This document shows, one piece after another, positions 11,986 to 21,485 of a stretch of DNA of 28,551 bases. The notes under the pieces were generated by a model, which saw nothing but the letters and a program-made list of their open reading frames with translations, had not been told where the DNA came from and did not search any database. The position numbers and the translations under genes are program-made. Positions within the stretch are counted from its first letter, which is position 1. Every line of letters starts with the position of its first letter. The stretch is from Didymodactylos carnosus (taxonomy: Eukaryota > Rotifera > Eurotatoria > Philodinida > Philodinidae). The stretch lies in assembly GCA_905250885.1 (NCBI GenBank), contig CAJNOQ010001786.1, forward strand, positions 1-28,551, given 5' to 3'.

Positions 11986-12005
11986 TATATATATATATAT
12001 ATATA
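11986..12005. repeat. Microsatellite (TA)n
   Basis: Uninterrupted TA dinucleotide run of about 20 bp. Confidence 0.9.
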
Positions 12006-12020
12006 CTCTTCAGACATCTA

Positions 12021-12049
12021 TAATAATAATAATAATAAATAAATAAATG
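12021..12049. repeat. Microsatellite (TAA)n passing into (TAAA)n
   Basis: Six TAA units are followed by three TAAA-type units, a compound simple repeat. Confidence 0.85.
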
Positions 12050-12501
12050 AAAATCAATTGAATGCAGTATAATCTCGATTATTATCTTGATCGATAGTTA
12101 AATATCACACAATTGAAAAACACAAATCAATGATATTGTTTGTCTCATTTCCTTTTATTTATTTATTACAGATATGGATATATATATAATATAGATATTA
12201 TACTTCACTCATCAAATAGATATACATATAGAGTGCTAACCATAATATTCATTAAGAGACATGTGTTACTTAGATATATAATCTTTCATCAGATAAGAGA
12301 ATAATTTTAATACTTCCAAAAAAAAAAAGTTTTGAGCTTTTTAATAGATAACTTTTTGTTATATGTGCTTTTATGTGACAAGGTTAAACTATCTTGAGAA
12401 GAATAATAGAAAGAAAATCGTCTAAATATGATATCAGAAATGTTGTATAATACAAATAGTTGCTTTTATTGTATTTAGTTTCGGGCGCCATTTTAATCGC
12501 G

Positions 12502-12518
12502 TATATATATATATATAT
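12502..12518. repeat. Microsatellite (TA)n
   Basis: Uninterrupted TA run of about 17 bp. Confidence 0.85.
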
Positions 12519-13053
12519 GTATAAATATCAAGATCCACAAAATGACCGTGAATATAACAAAAAAGAAAAAAATCTCTTGCATACACATAACGTATTCAAT
12601 CATTCAATATACGTGTATTGTATTCTGTTACCGTATGTTGTATGACTGACAATAAGAACAAAAAAAGAATAAGAAAAAAATTATTTATAGAAGAAACCTA
12701 TATAGAAATTAGGAACCGCAAAACTGCACAATAATGGAAACTAAAAAAAAAAAGAATAGAATAGAAGATATTAGAATTGTGCATCTTGTCGGATTTTTTT
12801 TTTCCTCCACTATCATCCCACTTTTTTTTGTACAAGATTAAAATCCTTCATATATAAACTTATGTTTAAAAATTTTAATATATTCATTTTTTTATTCTTT
12901 TGACATTTGTATTTCAAAGAAAAAAAAATCTATTTATACAAGGTAATAATAAATACAGTTTTCGATACATCATCGAGATGATCAGTTTTGATCCTATTGA
13001 TTATTCATCATCTATGACATCGATCTTTCTATAAAGTCATTTTTTTATGTTTT

Positions 13054-13068
13054 TGTGTGTGTGTGTGT
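13054..13068. repeat. Microsatellite (TG)n
   Basis: Uninterrupted TG run inside a T-rich stretch. Confidence 0.85.
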
Positions 13069-13257
13069 TTTTTGTTAAATTTTCATTCAATTTTGTTGAG
13101 TTTTCTCCAAAATAATCGTAACATTTTTAATACTGAAGATTTTTAAATTTGAACTTATTTTCTGAAGACACACACCATTGATTGATTGATTGTTGAGATT
13201 AACTTTTATTTCAACTGAAATTCATTTTGTTCTTGGTGATTACAATACTCTTCGATT

Positions 13258-13294
13258 CACACATACACAGACACATACACACACACAAACACAT
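13258..13294. repeat. Microsatellite (CA)n, interrupted
   Basis: CA repeats interrupted by TA and GA dinucleotides. With the TG run about 200 bp upstream it could form a loose inverted pair. Confidence 0.8.
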
Positions 13295-14184
13295 TTCTGT
13301 TTGCCTTGTCTAAATCAGGGACATGACGATAGTACACACTCTGTCTACTTTTTTTCTCTCACCAAGACACTGATCTTAATAAAAAAGATATATATTTCTG
13401 TTTTATTATGATATTATTTTAAATTATCACTCAATACTACTTTGTCAACATAGCCTACGTATAAGTTAAAAAATGCTACTTGATCTACAATGTCATTATT
13501 ATAAACGAAGAAGAGTTGAAGAAGGAAGTAGATTGCGTGAGAAAGAGAAATTAAAGACACATTGTCTAAGAGAAAAGGCACAAATTACTTTTTTATGTGA
13601 TTTATCATTATTATTAGAATATAACAATTATTTTTTATGGATAATAAGAAACCATCATCAGTATACTAAACGAATACGCTATAGTATTTTCTTCTTTTTT
13701 TTTATGCTCTATGCTCTATCATTTTAACAAAACTCGATAATTTTATGCTACATTTTGATAAAGAAAAAGAACATTTTTATTCAAAAACAGAATAATATCG
13801 AGAGTAAAAGAGAAAGAGAGAGAACATTTAGAATTATTTGGATATGCGAAGGATAGAAAGAACAAAAAACGAGAAGAAAAGAGAGAAATTAGTTGAATCA
13901 TCCAACTGTGTTTTGTTTTTTTATTGAACCAAACAAAATTTCTCGCATTTTTTTATTGACACGTATAGATAGATTACAGTGTTTTATTTTAACATTATTA
14001 CTTATGCACGATAAATACAACTACAATGTTTGCTCATATTTACAGACCTATGATATGAATGAACAATATAGATAAGAAATAAAAATGGTATTATAACAAA
14101 TTAATCTCGATTATGGAATAAAATACACAACAGTACATAGATCAAAATAACATTTAAAAAGAATTAGAAAATAATCAAATAATT

Positions 14185-17100
14185 ATGACTAATTCATTTT
14201 ATCGAATTCCGTGTGATCGGTAAGTAGAATATTGTATAAATAATCCTGAACAATATACATTATTATTAGCTCATTTAAACTTCTAAGAAAAACAAATTAC
14301 TTATCCTGTTGCTTATTCATTTTTTTAGATTTTTTGGCGTTTATTTTGCATTTCTTTTGCATGGAATCGGTTGTTTTTTACCATGGAATCTCTTATTACA
14401 TGGTTATGCTGTAAGTTCTAGTATTTTCAACTAGTAGACGATTAAATCAAACAATTTTAATTTTTATCTTCTAGTATTTTGTTTGTTGTCGTTTTATTCC
14501 TGATGAGTCGAGTATATATCGTCGCCATTTTCTTAGTTTTTGTGCCCTTTCGGCATTGGTGGCAGCCTGTGTAGCCACGGGTGTTAGCTTATTCCTTGGC
14601 TTTACGTATGTTATTTATTTTCACTAAAAGTTACCACTATATAAAAAAAATAACAATATTTTAGCGGTGATATCAAAAGGCGAATTTCACCTTGCATTGC
14701 TGTTCTTGTCCTCATGTTCATTATTCAAGTATTATTTTCTGTATTCGACGCTAAAGATGGTAAAATATAGCCATCTCTCTCTCTCTCTCTCGCGCGCGCG
14801 TTTGCAGTTTGAATATCTGTACTTTCTTTTAAGCGTCTGGTGTGTTCCTATGTGTGACAATACTCAATATTGTAATTATAGGAGGTAAAATTTATCATTT
14901 TAAAATTATTAATATAATCGAAATTTTTTTATTTGTGTTTTTAGCATTTGTCGGTTTATATTTATCTAGTATATTTGGAGTGGCATCCTATTTTCCCGAT
15001 AAATATGTTAATTCTGTTGTTATAGGGACAGTACGTATTAGGTGTGCATATTGATAATACCATTATATCAAATATTATTGAGGAATATTTAATTTATTTT
15101 CTTACAGTCAGTTGGCATATTATTAGCTGTTACTGGGCGAGTAATAGCAAAAGACGGTGAGCTTTTTAGAGATTATTTTTGTTTGAAAATATTGAAGAAA
15201 CTGTCCAAACATTAGAGTGAAAGTTGATTTACACAATCATGATGGTTAAGGGAGAAACAGCTGATTTTGGGATTTTCACCCATTTTTCCGATTTACTTCG
15301 ATTTGTTTGAGAAATCAAGCAAAGAGACTGCGATAAATAGTGCAGAACATGCTTTATTTGCACAAAATAGGGATTAGACATAGTGAAGTAAAGAAAAAAA
15401 AGATAAAAAATGTTAATGTTACGTTTTGTTCATCTGCGTTAAGCGAGATAAACGATCAGCAGCCAACGTTTAATTCTCTTCTGTTAATAAATAACAAGTT
15501 GTTTGCTTGTGTATACAGCAACAGTTCCACCTGTAAGAGGTTGAAGATAAAACTTTGTAACAGTTATTCTTTTATAGTAGAGGCTATCTATATTTGTAAC
15601 ATTTACTTTTTCTAGTCTAGCAATTTTCGATTTAAACCGCTTTTTATAGTTCACAAATTAGCTGTTTCCTCCTTGATGATACTTCACTTTTCAATTAAAG
15701 TCACTGTAGCGTATTGCTGTATCTATTGTAGATAGACAGATCTTAGTCTAACTGTTATCAAACTTTTTTTTCTAGTGACCGCTGATGCAAGAGTTATAGC
15801 TGTTTATTTTCTTGTTGCGGCCGTTATTATTTTATTGTTATGCTTCGATGTTTATTTCGCTTTACCATATTCCGTACGTATTTTATCTGTATGTGCTGTG
15901 ATTAAAATATCACTTATTCACCTTTGTTTAGAGATTTTTTCGATTTTATCACACATCTGTAAAACTTGATCTACTACATAATACAAAAGGAAGATTATTA
16001 AAAGTAGCGTATATCGATGTTTTCAAAGAGGTATATATAGTAGAATGAAAATACTTATGTCAACTCTCATTTATTGTCTTTCTTCTAAGATTTGGTTGGA
16101 ATGTTTATCTGTTTGGCTTCATTTCTTTTCAACAATCACATTATTTCCAGCTGTACTAAGTGAAGTCAAAAGTTCAACACCAACGTTCTTTTTAGACGGT
16201 AAATTCTATGCAAAGAAATGATAAAGACTTACTTTATGTTAAATAATTTTGTTTTAGAATCTCATTTTGTTGATGGCATTGTTCTTCTTAGTTTTGCAGT
16301 ATTTAATCTTGTTGGAAATATTCTTGCTGGCTATATCAAAAAGGTATTCTTTTAGAGTTTTGTCAACGAGCTGTAGTGTTAGAACTTATTAATAGGGTTG
16401 TCTATTTAGCTAGTGAGCATAATTTGCACTAGCTCAATTGGTTTTATTTCACCTCACCAATAACTGAGGATTTAGATAATAGTCTGAAGAGTAAACATTT
16501 GAATACTCTCGTAGTTCTGAATGTTCTCATTTTTATGCCTGCACTTGTTATAACCGATTGACATTGTGCAGTATTTTTGCAAATAGTTTTTGTCAACGAA
16601 AACCATATTTTCTAAAAATTTTTGAGAATTGGTCCATTGATCAATGGATCTAGTACTTATAAAAGAAAGATTTCTTACAAGTCCCATGATCGGTTATAAC
16701 CGATTTAGGGCTCTTCGTCGAAAAGCGATCATGGCAGAAATAGATTACATAAAGACTTCCACCATAGCTCATCTTGTACCAAAATGTTTGCTCTACAAAA
16801 CCCAGTTGTTAGAAAAGTTTTAATATGTATACTTTCATGCAATCCGTTTCAGGAAAAAGATGAAATTTATCGGTTATAATCGGTGTATCGATACTCATTT
16901 CATTTCACTTCATTTTGTTCAAGATGGTGAGGGAAGACAGGATTTTGACAAAGACCAATAAATAAATTTACGCTTTTACATAAACACAAAACGAAAGAAA
17001 ACGGTTTTTTGGAACCGTACGAGTGAACAAAAAGAAATCAAACAAAAACTGAGCAGGAACAGAGCAAAGAAAGGAGTCTTCTGATCTCGGAGATCCGCGT

Positions 17101-17873
17101 TGAGCGTAGAGTTTAAGAAGCTCAAAACGGAACAACGCAGTTCTGTCCTTAATAAATTTAAGAAAGAATGAGAATCTCTGAATTTTTCTGCGATAACTCA
17201 AACTTTCTAGTTTGTTCTAAACGTAAGTTGGATAGACGGAGTAACAAAATCTTTGTTGATGATGAGGAGAGCTAGGTGCTGAACGGAATTGAGAGGTTTG
17301 AACGGATGTAAAGGTGTTTTCGGAGTTGAAGAGATGAATTGAAAGACGTACGGGGAATAGCTTCGAGTATTTGACGACAACAGCTTGCTGTTTTATCAAT
17401 ATACTGTTTAATTTTGAACTGTTCTCAGTTCAGCGTCAAAACAAGATGTAGTAGTTAACATTAAGACTGTATGCATCCCCGATATTTTAGCCTTGCTCCA
17501 ATTGGCTATCGATTGGGATACTTCTGCGATCGATTCTTTTTCTTATTGTCACTTTGTTCACCAATTTCGACTCAAATTCACGTTCAACTATATCTGTTAT
17601 AATAACAAATGACTATTGGTTTTGGACGATCATTATATTATTTTCGTTGACACATGGCTATTTCAACAGTATACTGAATATATATACATCTAAGTAAGAT
17701 TTATTACCTGCCCACTTAGTAAACCTATTGAGTTTTACTTTATTTCGCATTTTAGGTTAGTTGAACCACATTTATCGACAACGGCGGCTGTGATGTTAAA
17801 TCTATTTGCATTTTTTGGTGCTACTAGTGGTGTTATTAATTCAGTATTTTATCGCTATATTATTACTTTGTAG
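14185..17873 (+). CDS. Equilibrative nucleoside transporter (SLC29/ENT family)
   Basis: Thirteen predicted exons: 14185-14219, 14329-14410, 14475-14605, 14665-14759, 14834-14884, 14945-15030, 15108-15156, 15776-15873, 15932-16030, 16090-16198, 16258-16343, 17491-17693, 17756-17873. Together they give 1242 nt (413 aa plus TAG), with every junction GT-AG. ENT landmarks run in order: DRFFGVYFAFLLHGIG then P30-W31-N32 in TM1; VFLCVTILN and LYLSSIFGVASYFPDKY around TM3-4; ADARVIAVYF in TM5; IWLECLSVWLHFF then LFPAVLSEV around TM7; TM8 at 287-303; THGYFNS at 361-367 in TM10; a final Gly/Ala-rich TM11. Length and about 11 hydrophobic segments fit the family, which moves nucleosides or nucleobases across membranes by facilitated diffusion. 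The TM8 signature FNxxDxxGR reads F291-A-V-F-N295-L-V-G298-N299, so the usual Asn, Asp and Arg are replaced. Substrate and ENT subtype cannot be told. Confidence 0.9.
14774..14800. repeat. Microsatellite (TC)n(CG)n in transporter intron 4
   Basis: A TC run passes directly into a CG run, inside the 74-bp intron 4 (14760-14833). The CG run is the only one of its kind in this AT-rich window. It takes up over a third of the intron, upstream of the acceptor TTTTAAG. Confidence 0.9.
15157..15775 (+). other. Enlarged intron 7 of the transporter, possible MITE
   Basis: This intron is 619 bp, while most neighbours are 58-77 bp. It contains a weak inverted pair: GGAGAAACAGCTGATTTT (15251-15268) and, on the other strand, GGAGGAAACAGCTAATTT (around 15655-15672). 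This suggests an inserted short transposon, but target duplications were not identified. The flanking exons join in phase (D-V-T-A-D), so no hidden exon is required. Confidence 0.4.
16344..17490 (+). other. Enlarged intron 11 of the transporter (1147 bp)
   Basis: By far the longest intron of the gene. It carries a perfect 16-bp palindrome ATCGGTTATAACCGAT at 16689-16704 and related words near 16548-16560 (GTTATAACCGATT) and 16868-16882 (ATCGGTTATAATCGG). The segment 16930-17400 is less AT-rich than the rest, with minus-strand frames of 77 and 60 codons that match nothing known. An old insertion is likely, but its type is not clear. Confidence 0.45.
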
Positions 17874-18652
17874 ACTGGTTAATCTCAGTTGTATGAGTTC
17901 GTTGTGTGTTCAGTGCAAAGATTTATAATTCATACAGAGTTTTTTGTCTTTGTGACGCGCATTTATACATTTCTATATTAAAATATATGTTTGAGATGTA
18001 TGTAACGTATACGACGATAATTCAGGTCGAGTGATTACTACTATGTTAGTTAACCGACATGACCTTTGACTGAGATAACTTATACACTGAACTGATCGGA
18101 CCTCAAAACAAAGTCTTGAAAACATTATCAAAAACGTTTCTCATGCCTAAAGTTGAAACTGGAAACACTTAAGAAAACTTAGAACCTGAGATAGGGTCTA
18201 AAGTATCTGTGGTGAAAATTTCGGATCGATCGAACCATTTTTTCGAGAGGTCGTAATGTGACTGGATTAAAGAGACTATCGAAAAAACGCATAATGAGAA
18301 AAATACATATTGTAAGTAGGGCTCTGTTTTTCTGGGCATTTGTCGTGATACTTACATTTCAAGGAAAGCGCATTGGAAAATTCTGGATGACGTCTCATTT
18401 TGAAGAGCACACTTTCTTCTATCATGCTAGTTGTAAGAAAAAATTTTGAATATATAGGAAAGGAGAGAAAAATTTATAAAACTACAAAACTGGGATTTTC
18501 TAGGCTTTGAAGGTAAAGTTTAAAAAGTTCATAATTTTTTTAAGGAAGGTCGTGGAGAGTTGGAAGTGATCTCATTTTATAGCCTAGATTTTCGTCTACA
18601 TAAGGCTATATTTGACTTAAAATGAAAAGTTTTTGCAAAAAAGACAGAGTAC
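17874..18652. other. Intergenic, downstream of the transporter
   Basis: No gene was recognised. A 63-codon plus-strand frame at 18258-18449 includes a hydrophobic stretch (ALFFWAFVVILTF) but no family signature. The first hundred bases should be the transporter 3' UTR. Confidence 0.45.
17977..17982 (+). terminator. Possible poly(A) signal (ATTAAA) of the transporter
   Basis: The common variant hexamer ATTAAA lies 104 nt after the TAG, followed by a GT-rich tract (ATGTTTGAGATGTATGT). This is a plausible 3' end, seen only as a motif. Confidence 0.35.
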
Positions 18653-19104
18653 CCTTAAGATATTGCAAAATAGCTAAGAACATAGTATCAAGATCCACTC
18701 TAATTTTCAAGCACATTTTGCTCGAAATTGAGTGATTGTTGAGTTCCACTGCAGTTTTTAGTCAAAATGAAGTTCATATTCGAAACTGACATCAGAATTT
18801 GAGTATAGAAAGTTTTGTTTACTGGAATTTAGACATATCACCAAATACAGATGTAGTCTCTCTTCTGGAACGAAAAAGCTGGAGAAAACCAAAAGCATAT
18901 TTTGCAAAAAACCATGTTCGCTCAAGCCTCGAGAAAAACATTTTTATACTCAAATTCTGATATGAGTTTCAAATATGAACTTCATTTAGACTAAAAACTG
19001 CAGTGAAACTCAAAAATCATCCAGTTTCGAGCATATTCAGTAATGTGCTTGAGAATTAGAGTGGACCTTGATAAGGCGTCTTATCTGTTTTGCAATATCT
19101 TAAG
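18653..19104. mobile_element. Foldback repeat with ~160-bp arms
   Basis: The arm 18653-18811 is an imperfect reverse complement of 18942-19104, about four fifths identical by eye along its whole length. Shared blocks include CTTAAGATATTGCAAAA, CCACTCTAATT, TCAAGCACATT, CTGCAGTTTTTAGTC and CAGAATTTGAGTATA. The 130-bp spacer is non-coding. Fainter similarity continues a little further out. No transposase and no clear target duplication were seen; this is a non-autonomous foldback element or an inverted local duplication. Confidence 0.8.
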
Positions 19105-19454
19105 TTTGCAGTGTCTGTGATAAAAAAGGACTGAATATCAATAGATTAAGCAGGAGAAAACGCAAGATTGTGTTCTGGATTTTAAAAATGTCCAAGTCAT
19201 ATATCATTATCAAGTGCAGAATTTTGTAATTTTGTAATTTGGTTATTTCTTTTTCTTTTTTGAAGAAAGCTTTTAGTAAAAGTTGAATAACTCAGCCAAA
19301 CTGAAATTTCTTATGTGCTTTTTTCGCTGAAATTGAAATTGTTTGCTGTTCAATTGCTCTCATTTAGCTTTTCATTTCGGAAAAGCTTCCAGAATACCTG
19401 ACTGTGACTATAAGATCATCACTCTTACGGTGTGCGAATACTGCATTCTTGCAT
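19105..19454. other. Intergenic, downstream of the glycosyltransferase
   Basis: AT-rich sequence holding the presumed 3' UTR of the minus-strand gene. No clear AATAAA on the minus strand was found close to its stop codon. Confidence 0.4.
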
Positions 19455-20537
19455 TTACTGACTTTCATGCAGACAAAGTAGAGGATGTATTGTTGATGGT
19501 TTACTATCATCATAGCAGCACGTGACATTTATTTCATTCATGTGTCTCAGACCATATTTCGTTTGAATTGCTGCGCGCCCAACTCTTTCTTGTAAACGTT
19601 TCAGCACGTGAGCTGAAAATCCAGGATCTTTCGAACCATGCAGTAGAATAAATGCCGTATTACAATATTTCGTACAGTTTTCATTTGGATTTTCATATTC
19701 AGTAATGTACGAGACATACGGATCAAGTTTACATAATGTATGATTCGCTTTCGCTTTCCACAGCATGACATTGATGGCTGTCTCGTCAAAATTGGCACCA
19801 GCAAAATGTCCCTCTCTGACCAGTTTTTGAACATTATGTAAAAATGGGTAGGCTCTGAAGGTCCATGCAATATGTGCATGAATGTAGGGTGTAGTCTTCT
19901 TTTCTACGCCAAATTGTTTCATGAAAGGTTGTTGATTCTGAGGATCATCCGGATGTCTCGGCGAAAGAGGGAGATCGTAAGGCCATTTATGTAAAACATC
20001 GAATAATGCGTCAACATTATAATTGACGATATCATCTGTTTCAAGTAGAACACCGTAGTCAGCTTTACTCTCGACAATGGCCAAAATTTTACAAAAATAA
20101 ACTGACGGTCCACAATTACTTTGTGATATTCGACGCTTGATTACACGTGGATGTTTTGTTAAATTAACCATTAAATCAACATCAATTCCAAACGCAATAA
20201 TCGGTCGTGTAGAGAAGAGATGTACAGAGTCAAGCATAACATTCAAAAGAGCTAAATAAGTGGGATTATTGTTTGAAAATGTGACAAATGCTTCTTTCGT
20301 ACTATTACCAACATTATCATCAGTGGTATACAAAAAGTCTATGGTGGAGATCGACGATGCTATAGTAGTTGCTGCTGTTGTTGTTATTATTATTGACGTT
20401 TTATTTGTGTAATTTCGTACGACTGAAGTGACTGATATTCGATATTTTCTAGGATTATACATTTCTAGTAGTATAAAATAGATAAATGTGAGAAAGGCGA
20501 TAAACAATAAAATACGAACTTTTGTCGAATGAAGCAT
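19455..20537 (-). CDS. Type II membrane glycosyltransferase-like protein
   Basis: Intact single-exon gene of 360 aa. A hydrophobic segment at residues 9-24 near the N-terminus predicts a signal anchor with a Golgi-lumen catalytic domain. A Thr/Ser/Ile-rich stem follows (about 43-75). The globular part starts at EAFVTFSNN (82-90). LLETDDIVN (164-172) looks like the DxD-type metal and nucleotide-sugar site of GT-A enzymes, and the C-terminal LLHGSKDP (298-305) resembles the His/Gly/Lys loop seen in GT8-like folds. Several N-glycosylation sequons are present (NYT, NKT, NST, NLT, NHT, NCT). The donor, acceptor and exact GT family are not recognised. The stem's I-I-I-T-T-T-A-A-T-T run comes from a trinucleotide repeat (plus strand near 20365-20395) that may vary in length. 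The last ~20 residues look less protein-like than the rest. Confidence 0.75.
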   Translation of the reverse strand: MLHSTKVRILLFIAFLTFIYFILLEMYNPRKYRISVTSVVRNYTNKTSIIITTTAATTIASSISTIDFLYTTDDNVGNSTKEAFVTFSNNNPTYLALLNVMLDSVHLFSTRPIIAFGIDVDLMVNLTKHPRVIKRRISQSNCGPSVYFCKILAIVESKADYGVLLETDDIVNYNVDALFDVLHKWPYDLPLSPRHPDDPQNQQPFMKQFGVEKKTTPYIHAHIAWTFRAYPFLHNVQKLVREGHFAGANFDETAINVMLWKAKANHTLCKLDPYVSYITEYENPNENCTKYCNTAFILLHGSKDPGFSAHVLKRLQERVGRAAIQTKYGLRHMNEINVTCCYDDSKPSTIHPLLCLHESQ

Positions 20538-21200
20538 TTATCTACGTCAGATAATTGATAATTACCACTCCTTGATTTTCTATCATCTAAAAAATATCAA
20601 CACTGTACACGATAACACGTATACACACAAAAAGGTTATACCTATATTCGACGAAAATCACACATGCCATTTGCAGTTCGTTTAAATTTATTTAATTAAC
20701 GAATTACCGTTATCTAGTATCAGTCAAAAATTAAACTTTCTAAACCAGTAAATCCTGTTACAATAATCTTTTCAATATACTTTGAAAAAAATCCGGCTTA
20801 TACTATTCATCTTTCTATTGTATTCGTCTTATTTATTCGTATCCGTCTTATTTTAAGACGTTTGTTTTTACAGACAGTTCTTTCTTCTGTAGTTGACGAA
20901 GAAATCAGTCACATCTTTTGTTTTTAGTTCGTCAATCGTATATAAAGCATAAAAATGATTTCTTCAAAAGAACTTGTCAATTTATTTTGATTTCTTTCAA
21001 TCTTACTCCTTATATTGTGTGACATACATTACCCTCTTCAGTAAACTGTTGATACAGTATGTCAATCTCGATTGCACAATATCGCTTATTTTCAAATTTA
21101 GAACTTTTAGGTGAAATGGACACCTTTGAGTTTTGAAATAAGATCGTATAAGTCCGTTCTCGATTAGTCGGATATATCCGTGTTATTTTAAGACTTTTTT
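20538..21200. other. Intergenic between two minus-strand genes
   Basis: Probable promoter region of the glycosyltransferase at its left end. The word CGTCTTATTT is repeated near 20825 and 20844, the second as part of a small hairpin (CGTCTTA-TTT-TAAGACG). No gene was recognised. Confidence 0.4.
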
Positions 21201-21485
21201 CTAGGTTGTAACAATATCATCCGCTAGCCTTGAAGCGTTTCTTGACGCATTATTCGGTGCACGGGAATTCAGGTAGCTTGTACAACGTATTATTAAACAT
21301 GAATTATTTGCACTGGCCGAAGATAACAGATGACTACCGAATCGACAGTACGTTTTCCGTCGGGAAGATGAATTTATCAAAAACTTCATATCAAGACAAA
21401 TAGATGGAACACAGAATACATTATCTGACATCATAGACGACACACAGAACAATAATGTCATGAACACACCACTATATGGTATCAC
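21201..21485 (-). CDS. Possible small secreted Cys-containing protein
   Basis: A 94-codon frame starts with a signal-peptide-like N-terminus (MIPYSGVFMTLLFCVSSMM). The remainder has five Cys residues, an R-R-K processing-like site at about 42-44, and N-glycosylation sequons. GC content and codon texture look richer than the flanking AT-rich DNA, which is why the frame is listed. No neuropeptide, insulin, toxin or other family was recognised. It may be a single exon of a longer gene, a decayed gene, or chance. Confidence 0.35.
   Translation of the reverse strand: MIPYSGVFMTLLFCVSSMMSDNVFCVPSICLDMKFLINSSSRRKTYCRFGSHLLSSASANNSCLIIRCTSYLNSRAPNNASRNASRLADDIVTT

Larger units (their letters stand above)
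9331..14184. other. Long AT-rich intergenic stretch with microsatellites
   Basis: Nearly 4.9 kb without a supported gene on either strand. Base composition is extremely AT-rich, with many A/T homopolymers and several simple repeats listed separately. A charged 84-codon frame at 13473-13727 (KRRRVEEGSRLREKEK) has no family signature. The far end must hold the promoter of the downstream transporter, but no element can be pinpointed. Confidence 0.5.

Noticed and set aside
10270-13450. Origin, CRISPR or centromere-like structure in the AT-rich stretch
   Set aside because: Only ordinary microsatellites were found, with no regular spacer-repeat or long tandem pattern.
13473-13727. 84-codon frame with charged KRRRVEEGSRLREKEK stretch
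   Set aside because: It ends in a run of Phe from a T-tract and has no domain or splice partner; likely chance in AT-rich DNA.
15520-15535. Possible mini-exon in transporter intron 7 (ACAG, then CAACAGTTCCACCT, then GTAAG)
   Set aside because: The flanking exons already join in phase and give continuous ENT sequence without it.
21300-21360. CRFGSHLL segment of the 94-codon frame resembling an insulin B-chain
   Set aside because: Cysteine spacing does not fit insulin and no A-chain pattern follows.
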